NCBI GenBank assembly: GCA_016934355.1
Contig: JAFGTA010000051.1
Location: 1 to 14,737 of the forward strand
Reading direction: 5' to 3'
Origin: Candidatus Bathyarchaeota archaeon
GTDB taxonomy: Archaea; Thermoproteota; Bathyarchaeia; TCS64
Length of the DNA stretch: 14,737 nucleotides
In this document: one piece after another, positions 1 to 7,226 of the stretch
How positions within the stretch are numbered: the stretch's first letter is position 1
How the letters are laid out: every line of letters starts with the position of its first letter
The notes under the pieces: generated by a model
What the model was told of the DNA's origin: nothing
Seen by the model: only the letters and a program-made list of their open reading frames with translations
The model's database searches: none
Made by a program: the position numbers and the translations under genes

Positions 1-299
1 ACTTGAGGGAGGTCAAAAGGGAGCTGGAAGAGGAGTATCGCGTGACGGATAGGCCGATGCCCTTCAGCGACAGGGACTTATCGCTGTACAGGCACGAGAG
101 GGATGGAATAAAGGTCGAGTCCGACAGCCTCTCGGCGTTCCTGTACCAGTTCAAGGCGGTGCTGTTCCAGAGGGAGGCCGCCGCGTTCACCAGTAGGGAC
201 CTGTCGCTGAGGAACACGGTTCTGGAGGCGTATCCGAGGGAGAGTTCGGGGCTTCTTTCCACTACGTTCATCGGTGAGCCCGGGTTTACCGTTGAGTAG
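1..299 (+). CDS. 3' end of an unidentified protein gene (partial)
   Basis: This is an open frame running from the window edge to a TAG stop at 297-299. The first in-frame TTG at position 3 is probably internal, so this is the C-terminal ~98 residues of a longer protein. The segment is charged and soluble, with no membrane segment or signal. The N-terminal part (KRELEEEYRV) looks helical. A short motif occurs twice, FSDRDLSLYR near residue 21 and FTSRDLSLRN near residue 62 of the visible part, which hints at a duplicated structural unit. I do not recognise the family and assign no function. It is followed by an AT-rich promoter region for the next gene, so it is probably a separate transcription unit. 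Codon use and GC content match the downstream genes. Confidence 0.6.
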   Translation, partial: LREVKRELEEEYRVTDRPMPFSDRDLSLYRHERDGIKVESDSLSAFLYQFKAVLFQREAAAFTSRDLSLRNTVLEAYPRESSGLLSTTFIGEPGFTVE

Positions 300-330
300 T
301 AAATTTACCTAAATATTGTCGTTAGAGAGT

Positions 331-364
331 CTTTTATAACTAATTAAATTATCCTATTATGGTG
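331..364 (+). promoter_or_regulatory. TATA-like promoter and GGTG ribosome site before the deacylase operon
   Basis: An AT-rich block contains CTTTTATAAC at 331-340, a good archaeal TATA-box match. It is centred about 35 bases before the GTG start at 371, which predicts transcription starting near 361. GGTG at 361-364 matches the archaeal 16S 3' end and lies 6 bases before GTG 371, supporting that start. An ATG at 359 is followed at once by a stop and cannot be the start. The promoter call rests on position and composition only. Confidence 0.5.
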
Positions 365-370
365 TAACTC

Positions 371-2170
371 GTGGAAGAGTATTCGGTTCTGATTAAGAAC
401 GTTAAGATCGTTGAGGGAACAGGCAAGCAGGCCTACCAGGGGTCGATAGGCGTCTCGAAGGACAAGATCGCGGCGCTGGGAGCCGTAAAGGGGGACGCGG
501 CCAAGGAGATCGACGGCAAGGGCTTGACCGCGGTGCCAGGGTTCATCGACTCGCATAGCCACGGCGACTTCGGCATCCAGTACTTCCCCAAGGCTGAGAG
601 CTACGTGCTGCAAGGCGTGACCACAATGGTGACCGGCCAGTGCGGCATGTCGCAGGCTCCTATAGGCGACAAGATACCGCTGCCCGGTATCGCATCCGAC
701 TACCTGCTGGAGGTCGAGCCCCACAAGTATTATCCTAAGCGCACCATGTTCACCCGTGAGGAGGTGAACGCGTTGATGAAGGAGAAGTTCGGGTGGACAG
801 TCAACTGGCACACCATGGCGGAGTGGATGAAGGTTGTCGACAAGATGGATATATCGATGAACCTCGCCAACCTCATCGGCCACAACACGGTCCGGAACAC
901 GGTGCTTGGCGACGACTTCGAGAGGCCGTCCACCAAGGCAGAGGTGGACGAGATGAGCGGGCTCATAAGGGAGTCCATGGACGCAGGGTGCTTCGGGATG
1001 TCCATCGGCCTCGACTACGACCCCGACACCTTCGCGACCACGGAGGAGCTGGTGGAGCACTGCAAGGTCATAGCCGAGTACGGCGGCGTCTTCTCGCCCC
1101 ACTCACGGAGGACGGGTAGGAGACGGAACATCGCGGCTGGCCACAAGCAGCACGAGAAGATCGACGGCATCCTTGAGGTCATCGACATCTGCAGAAAGAG
1201 CGGCGTCAAGATGAACATCGCCCACCTGTTCACGGGCTGGTACGTGAGCCCGCAGAACTACCCCAGCATACTTGAGGAGGCTAACAGGTGGGCTACGCTT
1301 GCCGTCATAGACGACGCCTTAGCGGAGGGGCTGGACATCAGCTTCGACATCATCCCCTCAGGCCTCACGTCAACGATGGGCAGTGCCCAGTACCTCTGCG
1401 GACAGTTCGCTCCCTGGCTGAGGGAGAAGGGCAGCCGCGCGGAGTTCGCCAAGTGGCTGAAGCTCGACGACTACCGGCAGGAGATCAAGGACGCGATAAA
1501 GCAGGGAAAATGGTTCATCCGAGTCGCCTACAACCCTAACACGAATCCGCAGTGGGCCGAGAACTACACGATCCTCAAACACAAGAAGAAGGATGTGGTC
1601 GACAAGACGCTGCAGCAGATCGCCGCGGAGAGAGCCAAAGACGCGTTCAACGTCTGGTTCGACCTAATAGTCGAAGACCCGGACTCGATGTGCGGCCTGC
1701 TCTCCGTTTACCCCAGCGGCACACCCGACCTCGACGCGGGCTACCACAAGATATTCTGGGAGCACCCGACGGCGGCGCTCGGCATCGACACGAGCGTCGA
1801 GGACCTCGAGTACGAGCAGCCCACGCCGCCGTGGAGCAAGCCTTTCAGCAACACGTTCTCGGCGTTCCCGTCGTTCTTCGAGAAGTTCGTGAAGAAGGAT
1901 AAGACGTTCACAATCGAGGAGGCGGTCTACAAAACGTCGACTCAGGCGGCCACGAGGCACGGCATCGAGGGCCGAGGCATGCTCAAGGAGGGGGCATACG
2001 CAGACGTCGTCCTGCTGGACATGGCTAAGCTGAAGGTGACGGCGACGCCTCTAAAGCCGAGAAGCCTATCAAAGGGCATCGACTACGTGCTTGTGAACGG
2101 CGTCCCAGTCGTCGAGAAGGGTAAGCACACGGGGGCGACACCCGGCAAGGTGCTCAGGAAAAAGTGGTGA
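371..2170 (+). CDS. N-acyl-D-amino-acid deacylase-like amidohydrolase (paralogue 1)
   Basis: This 599-residue protein belongs to the amidohydrolase superfamily, D-aminoacylase branch (Amidohydro_3). Characterised members use zinc to hydrolyse N-acyl-D-amino acids to a free D-amino acid and a carboxylate in the cytoplasm. Visible residues fit that branch: the HxH pair in IDSHSHGD (H62, H64), the family's metal-ligand cysteine in GQCG (C91), H171 in GHNTVR, H244 in SPHSR, H285 in NIAHL and the presumed catalytic D473 in LGIDTS. The C-terminal GKVLRKKW closes the N-terminal beta domain as is usual. It is longer than the ~480-residue enzymes because of extra sequence around residues 330-460. The GTG start at 371 has GGTG six bases upstream. 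It is first in a three-gene + strand operon and overlaps the next gene. It is closely similar to the - strand gene at 5291-7096. The true substrate is unproven; other N-acyl or carbamoyl compounds are possible. Confidence 0.85.
   Translation: MEEYSVLIKNVKIVEGTGKQAYQGSIGVSKDKIAALGAVKGDAAKEIDGKGLTAVPGFIDSHSHGDFGIQYFPKAESYVLQGVTTMVTGQCGMSQAPIGDKIPLPGIASDYLLEVEPHKYYPKRTMFTREEVNALMKEKFGWTVNWHTMAEWMKVVDKMDISMNLANLIGHNTVRNTVLGDDFERPSTKAEVDEMSGLIRESMDAGCFGMSIGLDYDPDTFATTEELVEHCKVIAEYGGVFSPHSRRTGRRRNIAAGHKQHEKIDGILEVIDICRKSGVKMNIAHLFTGWYVSPQNYPSILEEANRWATLAVIDDALAEGLDISFDIIPSGLTSTMGSAQYLCGQFAPWLREKGSRAEFAKWLKLDDYRQEIKDAIKQGKWFIRVAYNPNTNPQWAENYTILKHKKKDVVDKTLQQIAAERAKDAFNVWFDLIVEDPDSMCGLLSVYPSGTPDLDAGYHKIFWEHPTAALGIDTSVEDLEYEQPTPPWSKPFSNTFSAFPSFFEKFVKKDKTFTIEEAVYKTSTQAATRHGIEGRGMLKEGAYADVVLLDMAKLKVTATPLKPRSLSKGIDYVLVNGVPVVEKGKHTGATPGKVLRKKW
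539..588 (+). repeat. 50-bp tract identical to 6879-6928 on the opposite strand
   Basis: This tract of deacylase 1, around the metal-binding IDSHSHGD codons, is identical base for base to the reverse complement of 6879-6928 in deacylase 2, including all synonymous positions. Flanking codons diverge at many third positions. Confidence 0.85.
723..826 (+). repeat. 104-bp tract nearly identical to 6641-6744 on the opposite strand
   Basis: I count four mismatches in 104 aligned bases between this tract of deacylase 1 and the reverse complement of 6641-6744 in deacylase 2. It encodes the segment from KYYPKRT to MAEW. The neighbouring codons on both sides differ widely, so the tract stands out from the general divergence of the pair. 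Confidence 0.85.
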
Positions 2171-2991
2171 CTGATAAGGACATGATAATCGACGCCCACG
2201 TCCACATAGGCAGGTCCAAGCCTGACAAGGATTGGGTCTGGACCATGTGGCCAGGCCAGCAGCCTTTCGGCATCAACGCAGAGCAGGCCATCGAGAAGAT
2301 GGACGGCAGCAAGCCCAAGATCGACAGAGCCATAGTGTTCGGCCTCTTCTCCCTCGCCAGCGACAGCATGAAGACGCTGAGAGACGAGAACGACTACGTC
2401 ATTGAGACTCTGGAGAAGCACCCTACCCGGTTCATCGGCGCAGGGGTGGTGGACCCCAGCTGGGGGGACAAGGCCATCGAGGAGCTGCACCGCTTCCACG
2501 ACGCCGGGCTCAACGTGGTTAAGATAAGGTTCAGCTCGATGCACTACCACGCCAACTGCAAGGCTGGGCAGAGGGTTTTCGCCGAGATAGAGAAGCTGGG
2601 AGCACTACCGGTGTGCCACAGCGACTGGACACACTACAGCAACCCGCTGATTCTGGGCGACCTCGCGGGCAGGTTCCCGGACCTCAAGATGGTCATCCAG
2701 CACTTCGGCGAGTACCTGAGCGTGGACGCCCTCAGCGTCTGCGCGCAGCATGACAACATATACGTTGACACCAGCGCCCTCGTCCACCCAAAGAACGTGG
2801 TGACGTTCATGGACGAGATAGGCGAGGACAGGATACTGTACGCCTCCGACACGCTGAGCATCAGGGGTGGGCTGCAGATGCAGGACGCCCTGAATAGGGT
2901 GCTCTGCCTTGACCTGCCTGAGAAGAGGAGGCGTAAGATTCTCGGGGAGAACACTTTGAAGCTGGTGCGCTCCGTGGGGGTGGATCTATGA
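2164..2991 (+). CDS. Amidohydrolase-2 family metal-dependent hydrolase, active site intact
   Basis: This 275-residue protein has a TIM-barrel amidohydrolase-2 (COG2159-like) pattern. It shows H12 and H14 in DAHVHIG, H152 in VCHSDW, H180 in VIQHFGEY and D229 in LYASDT, the full set expected of metal-dependent hydrolases or decarboxylases of this family. The end, ILGENTLKLV, is the usual family C-terminus (GxNAxRL). There is no signal peptide or membrane segment. The start is uncertain. GTG at 2164 and GTG at 2167 both follow AGGA at 2157-2160, and 2167 gives a GTGA overlap with the upstream stop. ATG at 2182 would give the common MIIDAHVHIG N-terminus. The gene is translationally coupled to the deacylase before it and overlaps the next gene by ATGA, so all three are one operon. 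The reaction is unknown; it may act on a product or related substrate of deacylase 1. Confidence 0.82.
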   Translation: MVTDKDMIIDAHVHIGRSKPDKDWVWTMWPGQQPFGINAEQAIEKMDGSKPKIDRAIVFGLFSLASDSMKTLRDENDYVIETLEKHPTRFIGAGVVDPSWGDKAIEELHRFHDAGLNVVKIRFSSMHYHANCKAGQRVFAEIEKLGALPVCHSDWTHYSNPLILGDLAGRFPDLKMVIQHFGEYLSVDALSVCAQHDNIYVDTSALVHPKNVVTFMDEIGEDRILYASDTLSIRGGLQMQDALNRVLCLDLPEKRRRKILGENTLKLVRSVGVDL

Positions 2992-3704
2992 AGGTAGACG
3001 TGCATAACCACATCGGATACGATCCCGCTTACGAGATCAAGAGAACCTACAAGGAGCTCCTGAAGGAGATGGACGCGTCGGGCACAGACAGGTGCGTCGT
3101 GTTCCCGTTCACCTCACACCCAGACATAGAGGAGCAGAACAAGCTGGTGCAGGAGGCGTTCACCAAGGAGCCTGAGAGGCTAATCGGCTTCTTCACCATG
3201 AACCCGAGGAACGAGGCGATGACTGACCTCATGTACGAGTACAAGGAGAAAGGCTTCAGAGGTGTGGTCACAGACCCGAGGTTCGGAGTCGACCACGCCG
3301 CCAAGCGGTTCCACGAGCTGGTGGAGTGCGCGCTTGTGCTGGACCTCCCCGTCTGGCTTCACAGCGACGACAAGGACACCATGAGGGTCTACATCCAGCC
3401 GCTGGAGGCGATGCTGAGAAAGTACCCGGCTGTAAAGTTCATACTGAGCAGCATGTACTACGACTCCACGGGCATCGCCGCGAGGCACGGAAACGTGCTC
3501 CTTGACACCTCCACGTACATGTCAGGCAGCATGACCGCCTCCGTGACGCAACCAGTCGGCACCCACAGGATCATGATGGGCGCGAACACGCCTTACGGGA
3601 TGCTGCGGAGGGAGATCGAGAAGCTGGAGTACGCAGAGGAGCTCACCGACTTCCAGAGGAAGCTGATCTTCGGCGAGAACGCTAAGAGGCTTTTCAGCCT
3701 CTGA
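2988..3704 (+). CDS. Amidohydrolase-2-like protein with degenerate active site
   Basis: This 238-residue protein aligns along its length with the preceding gene product but is shorter. The first metal motif DVHNHIG (H6, H8) and H125 in VWLHSDD are present. The third-position histidine (H180 in the neighbour) is replaced by S155 in FILSSMYY, and the catalytic aspartate is replaced by N200 in GANTPYG. The C-terminal LIFGENAKRLFSL is a normal family ending. The start ATG at 2988 overlaps the upstream TGA as ATGA and follows a GGGGGTGG site. This is the last gene of the operon, converging with a 9-base gap on the EutA-like gene. By inference it is either a pseudoenzyme that pairs with or regulates its partner, or an enzyme with a changed metal site. 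The reading frame is intact and codon use is normal, so it is not a decaying gene. Confidence 0.78.
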   Translation: MKVDVHNHIGYDPAYEIKRTYKELLKEMDASGTDRCVVFPFTSHPDIEEQNKLVQEAFTKEPERLIGFFTMNPRNEAMTDLMYEYKEKGFRGVVTDPRFGVDHAAKRFHELVECALVLDLPVWLHSDDKDTMRVYIQPLEAMLRKYPAVKFILSSMYYDSTGIAARHGNVLLDTSTYMSGSMTASVTQPVGTHRIMMGANTPYGMLRREIEKLEYAEELTDFQRKLIFGENAKRLFSL

Positions 3705-3713
3705 CCCCTTTTT
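3705..3713. terminator. T-rich convergent gap between operons
   Basis: Only nine bases (CCCCTTTTT) separate the TGA of the + strand operon from the TAG of the - strand EutA-like gene. A C-run then T5 is consistent with archaeal T-run termination of the + strand transcript. No hairpin is visible. Confidence 0.35.
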
Positions 3714-5141
3714 CTAGTTAAAGACCAGGGACTTTATTATGACTGGGTAGATGTCGCCGCCTGGTAGCGGCGCACCCACGTCGATGAACTCGCCCTCGCT
3801 AAGCGATATCTCGTCGATGGACAGTATGTTCTCGATGCCGGTCTCCTTCCTGAGGACGTTGCCCACCGAGTTACCTATGTCGGTGTCGAACACCAGAACC
3901 ACGGGCGCCTGCCTGTGGAAAGTCACGGTCAACGCCTTCTCCACAGCCTTGGAGAAGGACCTGAGCCTCTCGTAGCTAGGTCCCACGGGGTCGTGGAACG
4001 CGAGGGCTAGGGGCTGGGCGTCGTCTAGGAGGTCCAGCCGCCTCAGCGAGTCCGTGATCTGTTTCACGATGTGTTCCTCCGTGGAGCCCCTCTTGTCGAT
4101 GTGGGGCGTCGCTATGGGTACGTTCCTTATGGGGAGCCTGAACGTCTCAGAGGTGTATGTCGTGTAGCCGCTCACCTTTAGCGTGAAGCCGCTGGCACCG
4201 ATGACGGTCGCCCTGATCTTCTCAGGGGGCTCAGCCAGGGTCAGCCCCGCAGCCTCCGCCTTCTCACGCACCATCCAGCCGAGCAGGTGCCCGACGTCTC
4301 CGTGGGGCTCCGACGTCAACCCGTATATGTACTCTGCGACGCCTCCCGAGAAGCTGTACTGGGTGGGCGTTATGCCCCTCGGGAGAGGCGGTGTAATCAT
4401 GAGCTCCTGCACCAGCTTGGACGACTCACCCTGCCTCAGCACCTCTACCAGCACCGAAGACATTAGGTCAGCCAAGCCCTGCAGCGTGGACTCCTCGATG
4501 ACGTCCCCCACAGCCATGTCCTCCCCCAGCTCCCTGAGCAGCCTCTTCCCCGACTTCTCCAGCCTGAACACCCTGTAACCGTCGTCGTAGGCTACGAGGC
4601 GTCCGCCGATGTCGAGGGACGCCGTCGCCTTGATCTCGCCGCACTCGATGTAGGAGAGCTTGGTTGTTCCTCCACCTATGTCGCAGTGGACCAAGTTGAC
4701 GCCGTTCTCCTCCGAGTACTTGACTGCCCCAGAGCCGTGCGCCGACATTATGGACTCGAAGTTGGGTCCAGCGGAGGCGCCGACGAAGCCCCCGGCGTCC
4801 GCGGCTATCCTCTCGACGATGAGCGAGGCGTTTGTCTTCCTGCTGGACTCGCCAGTTATTATGACTGCGCCCGTGTCTACGGTGGAGGCGTTCACACCCG
4901 CCTTGGCGTACTCCTCCTCGATTATACTGATGACGCCCTCTGTGTCTATCTCCCTGTTCTCGTTCACAAGCGGGGTGAAGTGGACTGCGCTGCGGTACGT
5001 CACCTCTCTGTCTGCGAGCTCCAGCTTGTTGCTGGGGCTGAACGGGTCTGTCTCTAGCACCAGCCTCGAGAATATGAGGTGGGTCGTGGTAGTCCCTATG
5101 TCGATGCCCACCGAGTTGATGATCTTCCTCTCTACCTGCAT
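3714..5141 (-). CDS. EutA-like ASKHA-fold ATPase (orphan reactivating-factor homologue)
   Basis: This 475-residue protein matches the length and pattern of EutA, the ATP-dependent reactivating factor of B12-dependent ethanolamine ammonia-lyase. The first phosphate motif is GIDIGTTTT (residues 12-20), the second is CDIGGGTTKL (153-162), and an adenosine-type motif VIGASGFTLKVSG lies in the C-terminal half. GAVIITGESSRKTNA (91-105) is also typical. The protein is cytoplasmic. ATG 5141 has GGTG 7 bases upstream, and a TATA-like TAATATAG lies further up at 5199-5206. No EutB, EutC or other ethanolamine gene is in the window; the neighbours are amidohydrolases. Its role here is therefore unknown: it may reactivate or charge another enzyme, or use its ASKHA fold as a kinase or hydantoinase-A-like ATPase. 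The family assignment is firm; the annotated function should not be transferred. Confidence 0.8.
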   Translation of the reverse strand: MQVERKIINSVGIDIGTTTTHLIFSRLVLETDPFSPSNKLELADREVTYRSAVHFTPLVNENREIDTEGVISIIEEEYAKAGVNASTVDTGAVIITGESSRKTNASLIVERIAADAGGFVGASAGPNFESIMSAHGSGAVKYSEENGVNLVHCDIGGGTTKLSYIECGEIKATASLDIGGRLVAYDDGYRVFRLEKSGKRLLRELGEDMAVGDVIEESTLQGLADLMSSVLVEVLRQGESSKLVQELMITPPLPRGITPTQYSFSGGVAEYIYGLTSEPHGDVGHLLGWMVREKAEAAGLTLAEPPEKIRATVIGASGFTLKVSGYTTYTSETFRLPIRNVPIATPHIDKRGSTEEHIVKQITDSLRRLDLLDDAQPLALAFHDPVGPSYERLRSFSKAVEKALTVTFHRQAPVVLVFDTDIGNSVGNVLRKETGIENILSIDEISLSEGEFIDVGAPLPGGDIYPVIIKSLVFN

Positions 5142-5269
5142 CCAGCTACACCGTAATAAAGTTCGTAGAAACTCGCCTTGAAAAGCGTCGACGATCGACT
5201 ATATTACTGAAGCCTATCTTCATGCCTGTCCCTTTCTCCAGCTACCGTTTCACTATGCCTAACTACCAT

Positions 5270-5274
5270 AAAAA
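5270..5274 (-). terminator. T5 run after deacylase 2
   Basis: Read on the - strand, CCTCATTTTTATGG follows the deacylase 2 stop codon by about 16 bases. It is a simple archaeal-style T-run and no stem is evident. Confidence 0.3.
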
Positions 5275-5290
5275 TGAGGGGGAGAGGGGC

Positions 5291-7096
5291 TTACCTGCCC
5301 CACTTCTTCCTGAGGACCTTGCCCGAGGTCGCCCCGGTGTGCTCACCCTTCTCTATGGCTACGACGCCGTTCACGAGCACGTACTCGATGCCCCTGGGCT
5401 TCCTGCGGGGATCGGTGTCCGTCGACATCACCTTCAGCTTGTCGAGGTCCATCAGGACGACGTCGGCGTAGCTTCCGGGAGTCAGCTTACCCCGTCCCTC
5501 CAGCCCGAAGCAGTCAGCGGCACGCGTCGAGGTCTTGTGGACCGCCTCCTCGATGGTGAAAGCCTTGTCCTCCTTCACGAACCTCTGGTATAGTATCGGG
5601 AAGGCCGAGAAGGAGAGTATCATGGGCTGCCACCACGGCGGGTACTTGGGCAGGTGGTGGTAGTCGGTCACACCCGTGTCTATGCCCAGCGCAGCCTTGG
5701 GGTGCGCCCACAGAATCCTGTTTAAAGGCGCCTCAGGCCTGAAGGGGCCTCCCGGGTACGTGAAGGTGTACCCCACCATGGCGTCCGGGTCCTCCACCAA
5801 CAAGTCGAACCACACGTCGAAGGCGTCCTTGCCCCGCTCCTCTATGATCTGGTATAGAGTCTTGTTGACGGTGTCCGGGTTCCTGTGGACGAGTATGGTC
5901 AGGTTCTCCGCCCAGCTGGGGTTGGTGTTCGGGTTCTGCGCCATCCGCATGAACCACTTCCCCTGCTTTATCGCGTCCAATATCTCCTCCCTGTACTCTG
6001 TGAGCCTCAGCCACTTGGCGAACTCCGCGCGGCTGCCCTTCTCCCTCACCCACGGCTCGAAGCTGCCGCACAGGTACTGTGGACCATGGAACTTGCTGTA
6101 CAGCCCTGCGGGCATAAGGTCGAAGTTCACATCTATGCCCTCGGCGATGGCGTCGTCGAGAACCTGAAGAGTCGCCCGCCTGTTAGCCTCCTCAAGTATC
6201 TCAGGGTACCCCTGAGGTGACACGCTCCACCCCGTGAAGAGGTGTGCGATGTTCAGCTTCACACCCGATTTCCGTGCGAGCTCGATTACCTCAAGGATCG
6301 CGTCTATCTTAGACTGGGGCTTGTGCCCCGCGCCTACGCCTCTCCTCCGCCCAGTCCTACGTGAGTGGGGGGAGAACACGCCGCCGTACTCCGCCACGAT
6401 CTTGCAGTGCTCCACAAGCTCGTACTTCTCCGCGAAGACGTCGGTCTCGTAGTCGAGGCCGACCGACATGCCGAAGCAACCAGCGTCCATGGACTCCTTG
6501 ATGAGGGCACCCATCTCCGCAACCTCCTCGTTCGTGGCTGCTCGTTCACCGTCGTCGCCCATCACGGTCCTCCGCAGCGTGCAGTGCCCCACGAGGGTAG
6601 CGATGTTCATGGAGATGTTGCACTTCTCCACCGCCCTGTACCACTCAGCCATTGTGTGCCAGTTGACTGTCCAACCGAACTTCTCCTTCATCAACGCGTT
6701 CACCTCCTCACGGGTGAACACGGTGCGCTTAGGATAATACTTGTAGGGCTCGATCTCGACGCTGTACTCGCTGGCGATGCCAGGCAGCGGGATCAGGTCC
6801 CCTATGGGTGCGAGGGACAGCCCGCACTGCCCCGCGACCATGGTGGTGACCCCCTGGAACAGGTAGCTCTCGCTCTTCGGGAAGTACTGGATGCCGAAGT
6901 CGCCGTGGCTATGCGAGTCGATGAACCCGGGCAGCGCGTAAGCGCCGCCGGCGTCGATGACCCTCGCCGCGTCGCCCTTCACCTCGCCGATGGCGGCGAC
7001 CTTCTCGCCCTTTATCCCCAGTGAGCCTTTGTACGCCTTTTTGCCGGTTCCGTCAACGATCCTAGCGTTGTTTATGATGACCGAATACTCGTCCAA
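5291..7096 (-). CDS. N-acyl-D-amino-acid deacylase-like amidohydrolase (paralogue 2)
   Basis: This 601-residue protein is the paralogue of the + strand deacylase and is collinear with it end to end. It keeps the same zinc and catalytic pattern: H62 and H64 in IDSHSHGD, C91 in GQCG, a histidine in GHCTLR, one in SPHSR, one in NIAHL and the aspartate in LGIDTG. The long insertion before that aspartate is also shared but differs most in sequence (for example GFTF-type YTFTYPGGPFRPE versus LLSVYPSGTPDLD), which may alter substrate choice. The start is TTG at 7094-7096: a strong GAGGTGA site (7109-7103) sits six bases upstream, and the protein N-terminus MDEYSV then matches MEEYSV of the paralogue. 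It lies between the M20 hydrolase and the EutA-like gene on the same strand with 130-150 base gaps, so these may be separate promoters rather than a tight operon. Confidence 0.85.
   Translation of the reverse strand: MDEYSVIINNARIVDGTGKKAYKGSLGIKGEKVAAIGEVKGDAARVIDAGGAYALPGFIDSHSHGDFGIQYFPKSESYLFQGVTTMVAGQCGLSLAPIGDLIPLPGIASEYSVEIEPYKYYPKRTVFTREEVNALMKEKFGWTVNWHTMAEWYRAVEKCNISMNIATLVGHCTLRRTVMGDDGERAATNEEVAEMGALIKESMDAGCFGMSVGLDYETDVFAEKYELVEHCKIVAEYGGVFSPHSRRTGRRRGVGAGHKPQSKIDAILEVIELARKSGVKLNIAHLFTGWSVSPQGYPEILEEANRRATLQVLDDAIAEGIDVNFDLMPAGLYSKFHGPQYLCGSFEPWVREKGSRAEFAKWLRLTEYREEILDAIKQGKWFMRMAQNPNTNPSWAENLTILVHRNPDTVNKTLYQIIEERGKDAFDVWFDLLVEDPDAMVGYTFTYPGGPFRPEAPLNRILWAHPKAALGIDTGVTDYHHLPKYPPWWQPMILSFSAFPILYQRFVKEDKAFTIEEAVHKTSTRAADCFGLEGRGKLTPGSYADVVLMDLDKLKVMSTDTDPRRKPRGIEYVLVNGVVAIEKGEHTGATSGKVLRKKWGR
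6641..6744 (-). repeat. Partner of the 104-bp near-identical tract at 723-826
   Basis: This is the inverted copy within deacylase 2. The four differences from the + strand tract are one coding change (GTG for ATG) and three third-position changes. Confidence 0.85.
6879..6928 (-). repeat. Partner of the identical 50-bp tract at 539-588
   Basis: This is the inverted copy within deacylase 2. No differences are seen across the HxH metal-site codons. Confidence 0.85.
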
Positions 7097-7102
7097 CGTA
7101 GT

Positions 7103-7135
7103 TCACCTCTACCTCACAGCCGTTAAGGATAAAAG
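7103..7135 (-). promoter_or_regulatory. Promoter-like element and strong ribosome site for deacylase 2
   Basis: On the - strand, CTTTTATCC (7135-7127) resembles an archaeal TATA box. GAGGTGA (7109-7103) is an extended match to the archaeal anti-Shine-Dalgarno and fixes TTG 7096 as the start. The TATA-like box predicts a start close to the ribosome site, so the real promoter could lie further upstream. Confidence 0.45.
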
Positions 7136-7226
7136 TGTGATTCCAAGGAGCAGCGTTTACAGCCTTCTTTCAGACGAGGCTCAAACCAAGGGTCGATACA
7201 TGTAGAAAGGATTGAAGAAAGAGGGG

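Noticed and set aside
3714..5141. Ethanolamine utilisation locus, because of the EutA match.
   Set aside because: No EutB, EutC, shell protein or aldehyde dehydrogenase is present. Only the ASKHA-fold family membership is supported.
539..6928. Transposon or insertion element bounded by the inverted near-identical tracts.
   Set aside because: The tracts lie inside homologous coding regions of two paralogous deacylases at matching codons, and there is no transposase or target duplication.
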